Assembly: GCA_030765045.1 (NCBI GenBank)
Contig: CM060964.1
Coordinates: 279,170,888-279,234,887 of the forward strand
Source of the DNA: Tenodera sinensis
Taxonomy: Eukaryota > Arthropoda > Insecta > Mantodea > Mantidae
Reading direction: 5' to 3'
DNA: 64,000 bases
Numbering within the stretch: the stretch's first letter is position 1; each line of letters starts with the position of its first letter. The notes beneath the pieces were generated by a model. The model was not told where the DNA came from, did no database searches, and saw only the letters and a list, made by a program, of their open reading frames with translations. A program made the translations under genes and the position numbers. This document shows, one piece after another, positions 44,230 through 55,156 of this stretch.

Positions 44230-44800
44230 ATCTACTTTCATCTTAGGTCAAAACAAAGTTCAAATTTGTTGCACTGTGTTACCTAGCTCACAGACTTGTA
44301 AACATACCAATGGAAGCACTGGAATACAAGAAGGAATGTTCCACAATAATAGGAACAGCGACAAAGAATGGCTTCACCAAATAACTGAATGATAAGAAAA
44401 TTAAAATGTTTAAAAAACAGAAAAATCTCAAAGTAACTACACTAGCAGCTTTCAAGAACAAAAGTGGTAGCTCATATAACACCCATGGGTGACCCAAAAA
44501 TTTCAAAGAATCTTTAGTAAGTTTAACATCACCCTGGATTCAGCATCACAAACCTCATTAAAAATTCATTGAATGACAAAATTCCACAAGTATTTTGGGA
44601 ACTACAGAATTAACTGTTCTGACAGCAAAAATGAGTGCATTGGAAAGACAATGCAATATTGGAACCACATTAAAACAGCATTTTTGTAACATAAAACAAA
44701 AAGAAACAGACAAATCTGCAGTAGCAGCATGCCTTTGGAATGATCACCACAACACAGAGAAGAACCCAACTACTAAAATCGGTCCATATGTCCTATGAAT
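44230..44800 (+). pseudogene. Penelope-like element remnant
   Basis: LAHRLVNIPMEALEYKKECSTIIGTATKNGFTK (about 44285-44385) matches the Penelope RT thumb phrase (HRLxxIPM...EYxxEL..I..IAxxNGY). Further on, DKSAVAACLWNDHHN (44715-44760) corresponds to the end of the GIY-YIG domain (SAVAEHLxxxxH). The YIG core is unrecognisable. Confidence 0.5.
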
Positions 44801-44822
44801 TGAACAACCAGGAAAAGATATA

Positions 44823-46145
44823 CGAGATGTATCCAGAAAGTAAGTCCCGATTGTGTCCAGAGATGGCACCGCCAGTCAGATAGGAATGCGCATGCGCAGG
44901 AGAAGAGAGGAAGTATATTAATTATAGTAAAGTTTCAGTTTTGTGATAGCAGTGGTTACTGCTCTGTGCCAGGAGAAAATGGCTGCTCTGATATTGTCTC
45001 CCGTCAAATGCAAGGATCGTGCAGTCATCCGATTTTTACATGCTCAAAAGCAATCCCCAGCAGAGATCCATCGTCAATTGTGTCATGTGTATGGATAGGA
45101 CATTATGTGTGACAGTATGGTGAGACGATGGTGCCGGCAATTTACGGAAGGAAGAATCATTATTCACAACGAAGACCGTAATGGCCAACCATCCCTGGTG
45201 ACGCCAGAATTGTTGGATAGTCTGCGGCAAGCAATTGTGCAGAACCGACACTTCACAATTTCAGAACTTTGTCAGTTTCCCCAGATGTCTCGCTTGCTTT
45301 TGCATGAAATTGTCTCCCAGTGACTTGGTTTTCACAAAGTGTGGCAAGATGGGTGCCTAGACAACTGACAGATAAACACAAAACCAAACGTCTGGCCACA
45401 GCATTGACATTCCTACAGCAATACGCAGCAGAAGGTGACCAGTTTCTCGACAATATTGTCACTGGGGATGAAACATTGGTGGTGCATGCCACACCAGAGA
45501 CAAAACAACAATCAGTGCATTGGCAGCATAGTGGTTCACCTGTGAAGACCAAATTCAAGCAGACAATCTCTGTCAAAAAAGTCATGTGCACTGTCTTCTG
45601 GGATCGACGTGGTGTCCACTTGTGCGAATTTTTTACCTCAAGGGGAGACCATAAATGCTGATCAATATTGCCAGACGTTGCATAAACTCAGGCGGGCAAT
45701 CCAGAACAAGAGACGTGGAATGTTGAAAAAAGACATTACACTTGTGCATGACAATGCATGACCCCATACAGCCAATGCCACACAAAATGTGTTGAATCAG
45801 TTTGGATGGGAGGTCTTCGAACATCCACCCTACAGCCCCAACCTTGCTCCAAGTGACTTTCGTCTCTTTTGTCTCATGAAGCGCTTTCTAGCAGGAAAAC
45901 ATTTTCACAGTGACGCTGAGGTGTAGAATGAAGTGACTTCGTGACTGCGGACATTGGCGGCAGAATCCTATGACTTGGGCATACAATTAATAGTGCACCG
46001 TTACGATAAACACCTCAACAATGGTGGTGACTATGTTGAAAAGTAGCCAGTGAGTCTAAGTAATTATTCCAATAAATATTTCTTATTTAGTGATGTTTTT
46101 GTTCTCTTTATCTGTCATCGGGACTTACTTTCTGGATGCAACTCG
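44823..46145 (+). mobile_element. mariner element, full length
   Basis: Terminal repeats CGAGATGTATCCAGAAAGTA and, inwards from the right end, CGAGTTGCATCCAGAAAGTA. Both continue AGTCCCGAT and are flanked by TA (44821-44822 and 46146-46147). The length of 1,323 bp is typical. Confidence 0.92.
44980..46046 (+). pseudogene. mariner transposase pseudogene
   Basis: Starts MAALILSPVKCKDRAVIRFL. Helix-turn-helix region to about 45320, with GRIIIHNEDRNGQPS as linker. First catalytic Asp in IVTGDETLVVH (about 45455). Second in ITLVHDNA.PHTA (about 45745; one stop inside). Third in YSPNLAPSDFRLFCLMK (about 45830-45880). Ends GGDYVEK and stop at 46046. Several nonsense codons and at least two frameshifts. 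A DD34D mariner related to the copies at 32267 and 48340. Confidence 0.9.
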
Positions 46146-46469
46146 TACATGAAGAAATTTGAAACCCATGTAATGAATTTTGACTTCCCGTCGGAAGAAA
46201 ACTCATTACTCAAGACAGATGTCTCCTCTCCAGAGATACAACATCCATAGAATCAGCAGTATTTCAGCCAATTGACAAATTCTTGATAATGCCCTCAAGT
46301 GAAGGCAAAATGTGTTGAAAGAAAATTTAAGGTATGTGAACTACAGTATCTCAGTCAACACAAAGCGTATAATCTTTTTACTAATGTTTACTCTACTGAA
46401 TTTTGACATTGGCTAACCTGCATTATGTTGGCCGAATTGGAATCACATGAAAAAATATGATTGGTCAGT

Positions 46470-46965
46470 TAGAAACAAAATCCCAATGTGCAAAACCAAC
46501 TTTCCACTTTGCGATTGATAAGCACTCCCCTCATTTCTGTTTTGGTTAATGCTCTTAGGTTATTGTGAACCAGCCTTAAGGATTCCTTTAACTCCATTTC
46601 CATAGTGAATGTGATTGATATGTTCAGATACCATTCCACCAGGAAGGTGAAAGGTAGTTTCCCATGGCTAAGCCTGAAGTTTGCTGGTAGAATCTGGTTT
46701 GCTAAGTAACGTAATTTTGATCCAGGGAACATTTGGTTAGTATTATGCAGTCTTCTGTTTCTACTTTAGGTGCATTATTTTGATAGAACAATTTTGTAGA
46801 AGTTGAAGAAATTCTTCTGTAGGTATGCTGGAAAAAAAGCTGAGACACCAAAAAAACCATCTTGTCTATTGGATATATATATATATATATATATATGTTG
46901 TTAGCTAATGCTGGATTTCTGACAATGAAGTCATTAATCCTCTTGCTCTCCAATATAAAGAGAGC
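46470..46965 (-). pseudogene. LINE fragment
   Basis: The right end (46898-46960) is nearly identical to 53818-53870, and both read SKRINDFIVRNPALAN on the minus strand, the end of a LINE ORF. The minus frame 46469-46732 (FRLSHGKLPFTFLVEWYLN...) could be a further part. A TATA dinucleotide run (46873-46894) adjoins. Assignment rests on the shared segment next to the RNase H piece at 53812-54395. Confidence 0.45.
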
Positions 46966-47440
46966 AATAGCAGTAATAGTAACCGCTTTTTAGAGAGCAC
47001 GATATTTTTATGTTTTGGCGGTCACATCGCTCTCTCACAACCCCCAGAATGTCTGGAGGACCACACCTGTCGTTGGTTTACGGGTCTCACCGACCTGACC
47101 GGGAGAGTTATCAAAATAAATTCACCGACCATATCCTCTGATTACCAATTAGAGGACGTATTACATGCCATGACAGGTCAGCATGTTAGGGGTTAAGATT
47201 TTATAGAGGAATTAGAGAAATGGAGAGGTTGGAAAAATAAAGACTCCCTAGCCCTCAGGAACCCTAATAGCATCGGGGTCGGAAGAGAATAAGAGGTGAC
47301 CAAAGTAAGGTCAGATAGAAAAGTTACAGTGAGGAGCAAAACACCAGTACGTGGAAGTAATGTTCTGCTCAGCTTGGCTACCTTGTGGTCGCTATTCTCA
47401 AATCCCCTAGACGGAGACCCCTGAGTGTTATTGTATATAT
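46966..47440. other. GC-richer block of unknown nature
   Basis: Base composition differs visibly from the flanks. An open stretch on the plus strand without a start codon (about 47022-47197) reads GHIALSQPPECLEDHTC..., TGLTDLTGRVIKINSP and DYQLEDVLHAMTGQH. The end has CCCTAGACGGAGACCCCTGAG, a pattern seen in some LINE untranslated regions. I cannot classify it. Confidence 0.35.
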
Positions 47441-48339
47441 GTTCATTTTTACTTAATTATGTATTGTATTTCCAGTGAAATCTGGCCAAAATTTGCAGAA
47501 GCAATCACTTCCAAACAGCGAACACCATCAAATAGAACACTTACAGTTTTCTACTGCCCCATCAGACTGTCTGCTTGTAAGATCCAGAGCACTAAGGAAC
47601 AACAGTTCTCGCTGACTAGATGCACTCAATTTCTTAAGAATATGTTATAATCATACTCATTTGAGATTTTCAACATTTGTAATAGCATCTTGTAAACATT
47701 TCAAGTGGTGCATTACTTTATTTTTAAAGTGTATATCAGAGAATATTGGAAGTGGTTATAAAAGATCCCAGACATATGGAAGAGAGAAAATCTGAAGAAA
47801 AGAGATAATGGACACAAATGTGTGAATGATAAAACTAGTAAAAAAGTAGCAACTAAGCAACAAGGACCTGGAAGCAACTGCATAAACAAATCAGACAGTT
47901 AAAACTTCAATTGATGTAGCTATTCAATGTCAGACCAAGATTTTAAAAGCACATTATTTTACGACTTTTACAAGCTGCAAGAGTAAAACATTCAAAATGC
48001 ATATCTTTGTGGTCATATATATATATATATAGGTTGGTTAGGTGATATTTGACCATCTCCACAGAGTTCTTTATGCTTTGGCTGTTGTATTTTGGTATGG
48101 AATTGAATGTTTGTAAGAGGCAAGAGTATATGAAGGTTAACTGATGTTAACTAATGGTCCCATTTTGGTACCTGGTTTGAGGATTTCTGGTACTGCAGGA
48201 CACGTGTTTTGATTTTTTATTTATATGCATCTGTTAGTATTTTAGTGTTCGTTCACATGTTCTGGAGTATCTTGATGCATGATTTGTGTGCTTATCTGTT
48301 TTTACTTCTGTATACTCCAAAATTTGTAGCAATTGTTCA
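47441..48339. other. No recognisable content
   Basis: AT-rich; a short (TA)n at 48018-48031. No gene. Confidence 0.4.
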
Positions 48340-49385
48340 ATTCTGTCAGAACTATATCGTTCATTGAAGGGAGAAGAGCATTACATGATGAGCAACGAAG
48401 TGGCTGACCCTCCACTTCCCGCACTCTGGATATTGTTGATGAGGTTCGAAACGTTGTGAACACAGATCAGCGCCTTACACTTGATGCAGTTTTGTTTGAA
48501 CTACCTCCTTATATTGAAATAAGCCGTGCATCACATCACAGGATTATTTCCAAGGATCTGTGTCTATTGAAAGTGTGTGCAAGATGGGTTCCTCCCATGC
48601 TTTCAGAATAACACAAGGAGCAGAGAGTTGACTCTGCATTGCAATTTTTGCAATTTTTTGAGGATGAGGGAGATGGCTCATTCAACAGAATAGTGACTGG
48701 GGACAAAACATGGATTCATCACTGGACACCTGAATCCAAAAGACAGAGTATGGTGTGGAAACGAAAGGATGAGGCAACACCAGAAAAGGCAAAAGTTGTT
48801 GCATCGGCTGACAAGGTCATGGCAACAATATTCTGGGATTCAAAGGGAGTACTGTTAATCGATTACCTGCCCCACAGGACCACGATGACAGCTGCTCGCT
48901 ATTGTGAGGTGCTGAGAAAACTCAGAAGAGCCATACAAAACAAAAGGAGGGGAAAGTTGAGCAAAACAGTTTTTCAGTTCCACGATAATGCTCGCCCGCA
49001 CGCTGCTCGTGAAACTCAAGCCCTGTTTGAGCAGTTTCAATGGGATATTTTTGGTCATCCACCTTATTCACCTAACCTTGCATCAAGTGATTACCATCTT
49101 TTTCCAGAGCTGCAGCAACATCTTGCGGGAAGTAAGCTTTGTAAAGCTTTGTAAATGACGAAGAACTGAAAAGGAGAAGTGGAAAGATGGCTATCCAGTT
49201 TGGCAGGAGAGTGGTTAAAAAAACTGTTATGGTATCAAAAATGTATTGCGGTTCAAGGAAATTATGTGGAAAAATAGGTATAGGTACTGAATGCAGCTTT
49301 CAAAATATTCCCTTTTTAAAATATTTAAACATTTTTTTATTTTCTAAAAAAATAGTGCAACTTACTTTTGAGATGCCCCTCGTAC
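48340..49385 (+). mobile_element. mariner element, 5'-truncated
   Basis: The right terminal repeat is visible (CTTTTGAGATGCCCCTCGTA at about 49367-49385, rightmost bases TA-flanked). The matching left end was not found, and the coding part begins only with the helix-turn-helix remnant near 48400. Confidence 0.75.
48639..49154 (+). pseudogene. mariner transposase catalytic domain, open for 171 codons
   Basis: An intact catalytic core in one frame. First Asp in VTGDKTWIHHWTPESK. KVMATIFWDSKGVLLIDYL. Second Asp in VFQFHDNARPHAA. Third in YSPNLASSDYHLFPEL, as in DD34D mariners. The frame ends soon after QQHLAGSKL; the last about 30 residues (...GNYVEK) continue in another frame. Upstream, the N-terminal DNA-binding part (48360-48640) is broken by stops. 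Confidence 0.9.
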
Positions 49386-49584
49386 CTTCTTAGGAAGTTT
49401 TACTGAACTTTACGTAGCCTATATAGGTTTAAGAATTGCAAAGCTGTGGAAACAAATTTTCCTTTTTGCTTCACATTTAAGAACAGTTGAACAGAATCTC
49501 AACAAACCCACTCTTCAATTTTAAATGATCAGCACATCACCATTGCTACCTCCTTATCATCTAAGTTAATGTTCACACCAATAA

Positions 49585-50480
49585 GTAAACTACAGTGCGT
49601 TCGTAGATCAGCCAGACTGCCCCACAGCAGCACCGAACTGGGAGAGTACCGGCATGTCCTCTGCCAGAGTTACACGTAAATAACCGGCAAGTCATGGGTT
49701 TAGAACACTCCCTACTGTACTAACTTGCATAAGACTTATCTGCATCACAACAGATGTTGAAATTGATGACCTTCAATGCAAACACATTCCCTATATCTCT
49801 GAAAACTATTCTAGTTCACCGAAAATCCCCACATTATGCATGAAGATTCTCATGACACTGCAAAAGTTGGGGATTGGTGTGCGAAAAATTATCATCCCAT
49901 ATTTTATGACAAAACAGTTGATTCACGTGTTTATGTAAATTCTATTTTAAATAATTTTTTTTCTACAAGTAACAAGAAATGTAAGATTGCATGACTGGTT
50001 TCAGAGGATTTAGCTACAATGCACACAGCTGCAAATTCTATGCATGAATTGCAAAGTGTGTATGGTGACAGAATAATTAATCGAGGATTGTGGCCATCTC
50101 GCTCCCCTGACTGATTTCCATGCAATTTTTATTTATGGTGAACTTAGAGAATAAAGTATATGCATCAAATCCACACATGTTGCAAGAATTGAGGAATAAC
50201 ATCATGAGAGAAATACAGACAATCAGTCAGCATGAACTTTTATGAGCAAACCAAAGTTGTTTTCAGAGATATAGGGAATGTGTTCTACTTAAGGTCATCA
50301 ATTTCAACATCTGTTGTGATGCAGGTAAGTCTAATGTAAGTTAGTACAGTAGTTAGTGTTCCATAGCCATGACTTGACAGTCCTTTACATGTAACTCTGG
50401 CAGAGTGTGTGTGTGGATCCTCACACAGCCGGTGCTGCCACAGGGCGGTCCAGACAATTTACGAACACACAGTAGAAACA
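49585..50480 (+). mobile_element. Long-TIR Tc1/mariner-type element, internally deleted
   Basis: Two arms of about 215 bp (49585-49805 and 50262-50480) are imperfect reverse complements. The clearest part is CCCTATATCTCTGAAAAC at 49790-49807 versus GTTTTCAGAGATATAGGG at 50260-50277. They then follow each other through ATGTTGAAATTGATGACC and the GCATCACAACAGATG phrase. Between the arms lies only the end of a transposase (49980-50290). The last transposase codons run into the right arm. Confidence 0.8.
49980..50330 (+). pseudogene. Transposase C-terminal remnant
   Basis: MVSEDLATMHTAANSMHELQSVYGDRI, NRGLWPSRSPD, YLWxTLENKVYASNPHMLQELRNN, and QSCFQRYRECVLL. It corresponds to the region from the second catalytic Asp to the C-terminus of the transposase type also seen at 28358, 55309 and 62793. 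Two or more stops. Confidence 0.75.
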
Positions 50481-51154
50481 ATTTTTCTGACTGATTTTCC
50501 ACATGCCACCATAATGAAGATGGAGGCACGAACAAAAAGTTCATTTACACTCAGATTTAGACGGAGCTAAGGTGGATAACTTCCTTTTAGCTTCACCATG
50601 ACAATCGTCATCGTGCTACTATAGTGCTTTCATTTTGGGCAGAGCACTCGAGGTCATTTTTTTCCCACTTTGCAACCCCCCACCCCCCCATCCTACCTGA
50701 TTTTCCTTTTGCACTAACAGTAGTTCTGTTGTGGAAGTAGTGTCTTTTGTAACTTTTGTCTCAAGCTAAAGGGAGAAACTGAAGGTATAGAAAGAGACAG
50801 ATATAAAAGTGCAAGAGTGGGGATTACCAGCAAGACCTTGCCTGGATTGGCCAGAGAGAAACCACAATAGGAGCAATTCCCTTAATATGCAATTTGAGAT
50901 ACAACAAAACCAAGAAGTGTTTCTTTAACCTATCACACTACACTCTGTTAATTTAAGTAAATTTAAAGCCGTTTTAAACTGGCGCCTTGTTAAAAATTGT
51001 TTTAACAGGATTTATATGATTTTTCTTTTTATTAATCTTAGATTTTAATAGTATCACTAATTTCTCCTTTTCTCTATTGTTCATAGTGCTATGTGACACA
51101 AATAACTGCCTGACTGATTTGATAGAGAAGAAAACCTTAGAACTACGTGGTTTA
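50481..51154. other. No recognisable content
   Basis: No gene. A C-rich run (50680-50694) is the only simple feature. Confidence 0.4.
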
Positions 51155-51315
51155 CGGGGGCTGTCCCAGAAGTACCCGACCTAACAAAGAAAGTGCAACA
51201 ATTTTGGGAAAAAATATCTTTATTTATCTACAAAGTCTCGTTACAGCTCGATACACAGATACACTCGATAATCAGAGGGGGCTAAATCTGGTGAATAGGG
51301 AACATGAGGAAGCAA

Positions 51316-52080
51316 TTAAAATTTGAACTCATTGATTTTGGCCATGGCAATAACGGATGTGTGAACTGGTACATTACTTTGATGAAACAAAACTATCTTT
51401 TTCACTAACTGTGGCCGTTTTTGCTTGAATTCATCACTCAAATGCTGCAACAAGTTCACATAATACTCGCCATTGATTGCTTTTCCTTTTTGGAAATAAT
51501 TAAAATTATCCCATATGCATCCCAAGAAACTGACACCATGATCTTGCCTGCACATGGAATTGACTCTGCCTTCTTTGAAGCTGATTCTCCCCTTTCTATC
51601 CACTGTTTCAACTGTTCCTTTGTCTCAGGTTTGAAGTGATGGACCCATGTTTTATTCATGGTAATAAATTGACACTAAAATTCAGCTTTATTGCAGTGAA
51701 GTATTGCTATACACTCAACTAAAACATCTTCACGACACTGTTTTTATTTCATTGGGAGGAAAGATCTTGCACACAGCTTTCTCATGTCCAAATTTTCAGC
51801 CAGTATGCGATGTACAGCACTTCTTGAAATGCCTGCAATATCTGCTAGCTCAGGCACTTTCAGTTGACAGTCATCCAAGACCATCTTGTAGAGTTTCTTT
51901 ATAATTTCTGGCTTGACACCTCATTTGGTTGACCACTGTGATGTCTGTCTTGGCAGTTCATACAGACTCACTTAAGCTCTGCCGCCCAATATTTTACCAC
52001 TGTAAATGAATGAGCAGACTTCCCCAGAGTAGAATCTACCTCAGCTTTAGTATTAGTTGGACTAAGACCTTTCAAATGAA
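51316..52080 (-). pseudogene. mariner transposase pseudogene
   Basis: Minus strand. FHLKGLSPTNTKAEVDSTLGKS (52075-52010) is the N-terminal part. ITMNKTWVHHFKPETKEQ (51665-51610) has the first catalytic position changed from Asp to Asn. KIMVSVSWDAYGII and ISKKEKQSMxGEYYVNLLQHLSDE follow (51550-51410). KKIVLFHQSNVPVHTS (about 51400-51350) shows Ser for the second Asp. YSPDLAPS is lost. Stops and shifts. Two of the catalytic residues are mutated. Confidence 0.85.
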
Positions 52081-52479
52081 AGTACAGCATGCGCACAAAT
52101 GATTTGAGCAGTTTCATGATTTTTTTATAGTCATATCATTAAATATATATGGTGACAGTATTTGATGTTGTAAGTTAACTATCTCTCCAAGTTTTGTTTG
52201 CAGCAGTCATGATGCTTCTTCCTTCAGCCACAAGAATGCAGCTGTGACTTATGCTTTCTCGTACAGCCACAAGCTCTAACAGTTGTAAGATGCTGACCAA
52301 TAGTGAAAAAGCGTTTGCGGGTCTTGAGTTTCATATGAGTAAATCTGCGACAAGAGTATGATGAAACTTTAGAGCAAAGTACCGGAAAGAACCACCCACT
52401 GCCAACTTCTATATACAAATGTTATCAACAGTTGATAACCATGTGATGCCTATGTAAGGGCAAATCAACGGATCGGCCG

Positions 52480-53600
52480 AGAGTGCCCGAAGAAACAGTC
52501 AACTGTTTGCAAGCTAGCTTCCCACATAGCCCATAAAAATCAACTTGCCGAATTGAACATACCAGGTTCAACCATTTGGTACATGTTAAGGAAAAGACTG
52601 AAGGTGCGCCCTTACTGTTTGCAGCTGTTACATGTTGTTGTTGTTGTTGTTGTAGTGTTTAACGCCCGCTTTTACTACTACGGCACCACAGGCGGTGACA
52701 CTGATGATACATGGAATGAAGATGGAGCACCGGTGGAATGAGATGGCGGGGGAAACCGGAGCACCCGGAGAAAACCCGCCCTGGCGCCGCTTCGTCCACC
52801 ACGAATACCACATGCGGGTCCCTGGGATCGAACCCGGGCCGCCTAGGTGGTAGGCGAGCGTGCTAACCGCTCGGCCACGGCGCCGCCGCAGCTGTTACAA
52901 GCATTATCACCTGAGGATAAAGTGAAACGCTTTGAATTTTGCAGCAGTTTCCATGAGCATATGGAAGACAATGAGTTTTGTGATAAGATTGTTTTCAGTG
53001 ACGAAGCAGCATTCTTTCTGAGTGGTAAAGTGAACAGGCACAAAGTACGGATTTGGGGAACTGAAAAGCCCCATTCTGTTGTGCAGTACATTTGTGATTC
53101 ACCTAAATAAATGTTTTCTGTGCGATATCACAATCTAAAATTTATGGTCCCTTCTTCTTCAGTGAGAAATCCATTACAGGGCACATCTACCTGGATATGC
53201 TGGAGAATTGGCTCCTGCCACAGTTGGAGATCAATACCGTCATGTACCGCATTACCACCATGATGTTCGTAACTTCCTGAACACCAGACTTCGAGATCGA
53301 TGGATAGGTCATACTGGGAATGAAGATAACGCACTCATGTGATGGCCTCCATACTCTCCCAACCTCACCCCTTGCAACTTTTTCGTATGGGGTTATGTGA
53401 AGGATGCAGTTCACACGCCATTACCTGCTGATCTACAAGATCTATGGGTCCACATCAACACATGTGGTGAAATTAAGAGGGACATGTATGTAGAGTCTGG
53501 GCCAAACTTGATTATCAAGTTGATATTTGTAAAGTCACCCGTGGAGTGCATATCGAGCACCTGTAAGCTATTAAAAAAAATTTCTGTGTTGCTATAACTG
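52480..53600 (+). pseudogene. Transposase pseudogene, split by SINE
   Basis: RVPEETVNCLQAS... and NIPGSTIWYMLRKRLKVRPYCLQLL (52550-52625; helix-turn-helix). After the SINE, ALSPEDKVKRFEFCSSFHEHMEDNEF, KIVFSDEAAFFLSGKVNRH (first catalytic Asp, about 53000), VRIWGTEKPH; then in other frames FFFSEKSITGHIYLDML and WPPYSPNLTPCNFFVWGYVKD (53343-53400; the third catalytic position is Asn in place of Asp). A type frequent in arthropod genomes. Dead through stops, shifts and the SINE. Confidence 0.85.
52621..52899 (-). mobile_element. tRNA-derived SINE (third family), 12-bp TSD
   Basis: TSD GCAGCTGTTACA at 52621-52632 and 52888-52899. The minus strand starts GGCGCCGTGGCCGAGCGGTT (A box) with B box GGGTTCGATCC at about 52833-52823. 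The body is collinear with the copy at 35720-35990. The 3' end is a short (ACAACAACA)n run (52633-52651). It is GC-rich and better preserved than its hosts. Confidence 0.92.
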
Positions 53601-53811
53601 AGTGTACAATTTTGTAATGTTCAGTCAAATAATATTGCTATAACAAATTTTTGAAACCGCTCAGATCATTTGTGCACACCATGTATTGTATCATACAATG
53701 ACCAGGTTTATTCATGTTTACAAACTCATTGAAAGCATTCATTATTGATGGCTGTCAAGCAAATACTAAACAAAGTAGCATCGTCAAAAATAAAAATTAA
53801 GGCTTATAAGG

Positions 53812-54395
53812 TTGTTATTAGCTAATGCTGGATTTCTGACAATGAAGTCATTAATCCTCTTGCTCTCCATTATTTTTCACTAATGGATGGGGTGCTAGAA
53901 GTGGCTGGGCATATTTGAAGGTGGTGTTGGTCCATTTCCTCTTGCAGATCACATAGAGGACAGCGTGGTGAAGAATATATCCCAATTCTGTTTAAATGTT
54001 TTGCCAGACAATCATGTCCTGTAATCAACCTGAAGGTTGCAACTGCCGTTTTTCAAGGATACCCAGGAATTACTGTTTGAATGTTTAGCAGTTTCCATCT
54101 TTTATTTTTTGATTTTTCAAAGTAATATTTTGCAATAATTTTTTTGAGTTCAGAGTTGACTAATCTTTTAGCTGCATAAAATCGTAGATTAACTATAGAT
54201 TCCTGTACACTGCTGGTCCTTTTTTTGCAAGAAAATCAGCTTTGTCATTACCACTCAGTCCACAGTGAGCTGGTATCCACTGGAAGACTAGGTGTTTTTG
54301 AAGTGCTGTTAGATGGGTAAGAATTTTCCAACATTCTATAATTGTTTGGTTTTTTGGTGACAACTTGGAAGTAATTGCTATAATTATAAGGTTGA
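53812..54395 (-). pseudogene. LINE RNase H fragment inserted in the mariner
   Basis: Minus strand: ECWKILTHLTALQKHLVFQWIPAHCGLSGNDKADFLAKKG (54345-54215), the end of an RNase H domain with the H.G..GN.KAD motif. About 350 bp follow, ending in SKRINDFIVRNPALAN (53870-53820), shared with 46900-46960. The flanks at both ends are mariner sequence. A TTAT/ATAA-type duplication is not clear. Confidence 0.7.
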
Positions 54396-54476
54396 TACTT
54401 CCTACCATAGTCATTTGTTTGAAACAACAACTGCTATCTATACATCAGGTCAGATACTTCTAGGACAGCCCTCATA

Positions 54477-54773
54477 CTATATGTGAATTGACAATGTTAG
54501 GAATAATACATGCATATAGCTCAAAATTTTATAAAAAGAACTTGGATTACATTTAACACTATCTCCAACCTCATTTATTGCTAATTTCTCAGAACACATT
54601 TCTAGGACAAAAATGACGCTCAAAATATATTCTGATAAATTAGCAGTAAGTGAAGCTGAATACTGGGTTTTAAATTTTGACTCAAGTCTTCTTATGATTT
54701 TTTATTTAAAAGCTTCTATGTGTTGATTAAAGTTAGTAGTTTGGAAATGTGAATAATTTTACTTCCAAATTAC
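54477..54773. other. Intron sequence next to SCAP exon b
   Basis: No gene; ordinary AT-rich intron. Confidence 0.5.
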
Positions 54774-55039
54774 CTGTGTAGTGCCATCCTGATTAATACC
54801 ATCCCCATCAGCTGTCCAACTAGCTCTCCATTCTGCATAATTACGAGAGCACACACATCTATATAGCATTACCATGGTGTAAGCCAGTACAATGATACTA
54901 ATGATGCAAAGAACAGCTGTCAGAAATAGTTCCATGGGTGAGGAAGGAACAAATGGTACTTCTGAACCAAGGTAAGGTCCACTGAATCCACCTACTGCAG
55001 CTTTAATGCTGGACACTGGCCCTTTCACGCCCTCAGCAT
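54774..55039 (-). CDS. SCAP: SCAP, exon b (C-terminal transmembrane segment)
   Basis: A 266-nt exon. Acceptor TTAATATAG before ATGCTGAGG (55039); donor CAG/GTAATT (54774). Its first two bases complete GAT (Asp) with the G left by exon a. 88 codons follow, ending in phase 0. It reads DAEGVKGPVSSIKAAVGG, then a hydrophobic segment of about 25 residues (MELFLTAVLCIISIIVLAY), then MLYRCVCSRNYAEW. The last phrase matches the animal SCAP LYRxLCPRNYG sequence just after the final membrane span. The exon therefore carries the last membrane-spanning helix and the junction to the cytosolic WD40 domain. In animals SCAP sits in the ER membrane and escorts SREBP to the Golgi when sterols are low. Confidence 0.93.
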
Positions 55040-55156
55040 CTATATTAATATTACAACAAAACCTTTAGTTAAAGTTACCACAATTAAGACTTATGTTTTT
55101 AATTCTAATATCTCGCATTTGTAATTTCACAAGGTGGAGGTAAAGGCAGCAGTGGT

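Larger units (their letters stand above)
52085..53683 (+). mobile_element. Tc1/mariner-superfamily element nested in the mariner
   Basis: Terminal repeats CAGCATGCGCACAAATGATT and, inwards from the right end, CATGGTGTGCACAAATGATC; both continue TGAGC(A/G)GTTTCA. TA flanks are at 52083-52084 and 53684-53685. It interrupts the mariner exactly between its ACAATAC/GTAC and TTTCATTTGAAAGG parts. It contains the SINE at 52633-52887. Confidence 0.9.
51155..54474 (-). mobile_element. mariner element (same family as 5497-7416), carrying nested insertions
   Basis: Left end CGGGGGCTGTCCCAGAAGTA and right end (inwards) TGAGGGCTGTCCTAGAAGTA, flanked by TA (51153-51154 and 54475-54476). The mariner sequence itself is 51155-52082, 53686-53811 and 54396-54474. 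The parts between are a Tc1/mariner-type element (52085-53683) and a LINE piece (53812-54395). Collinearity with the copy at 5497 confirms all three pieces. Confidence 0.88.
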
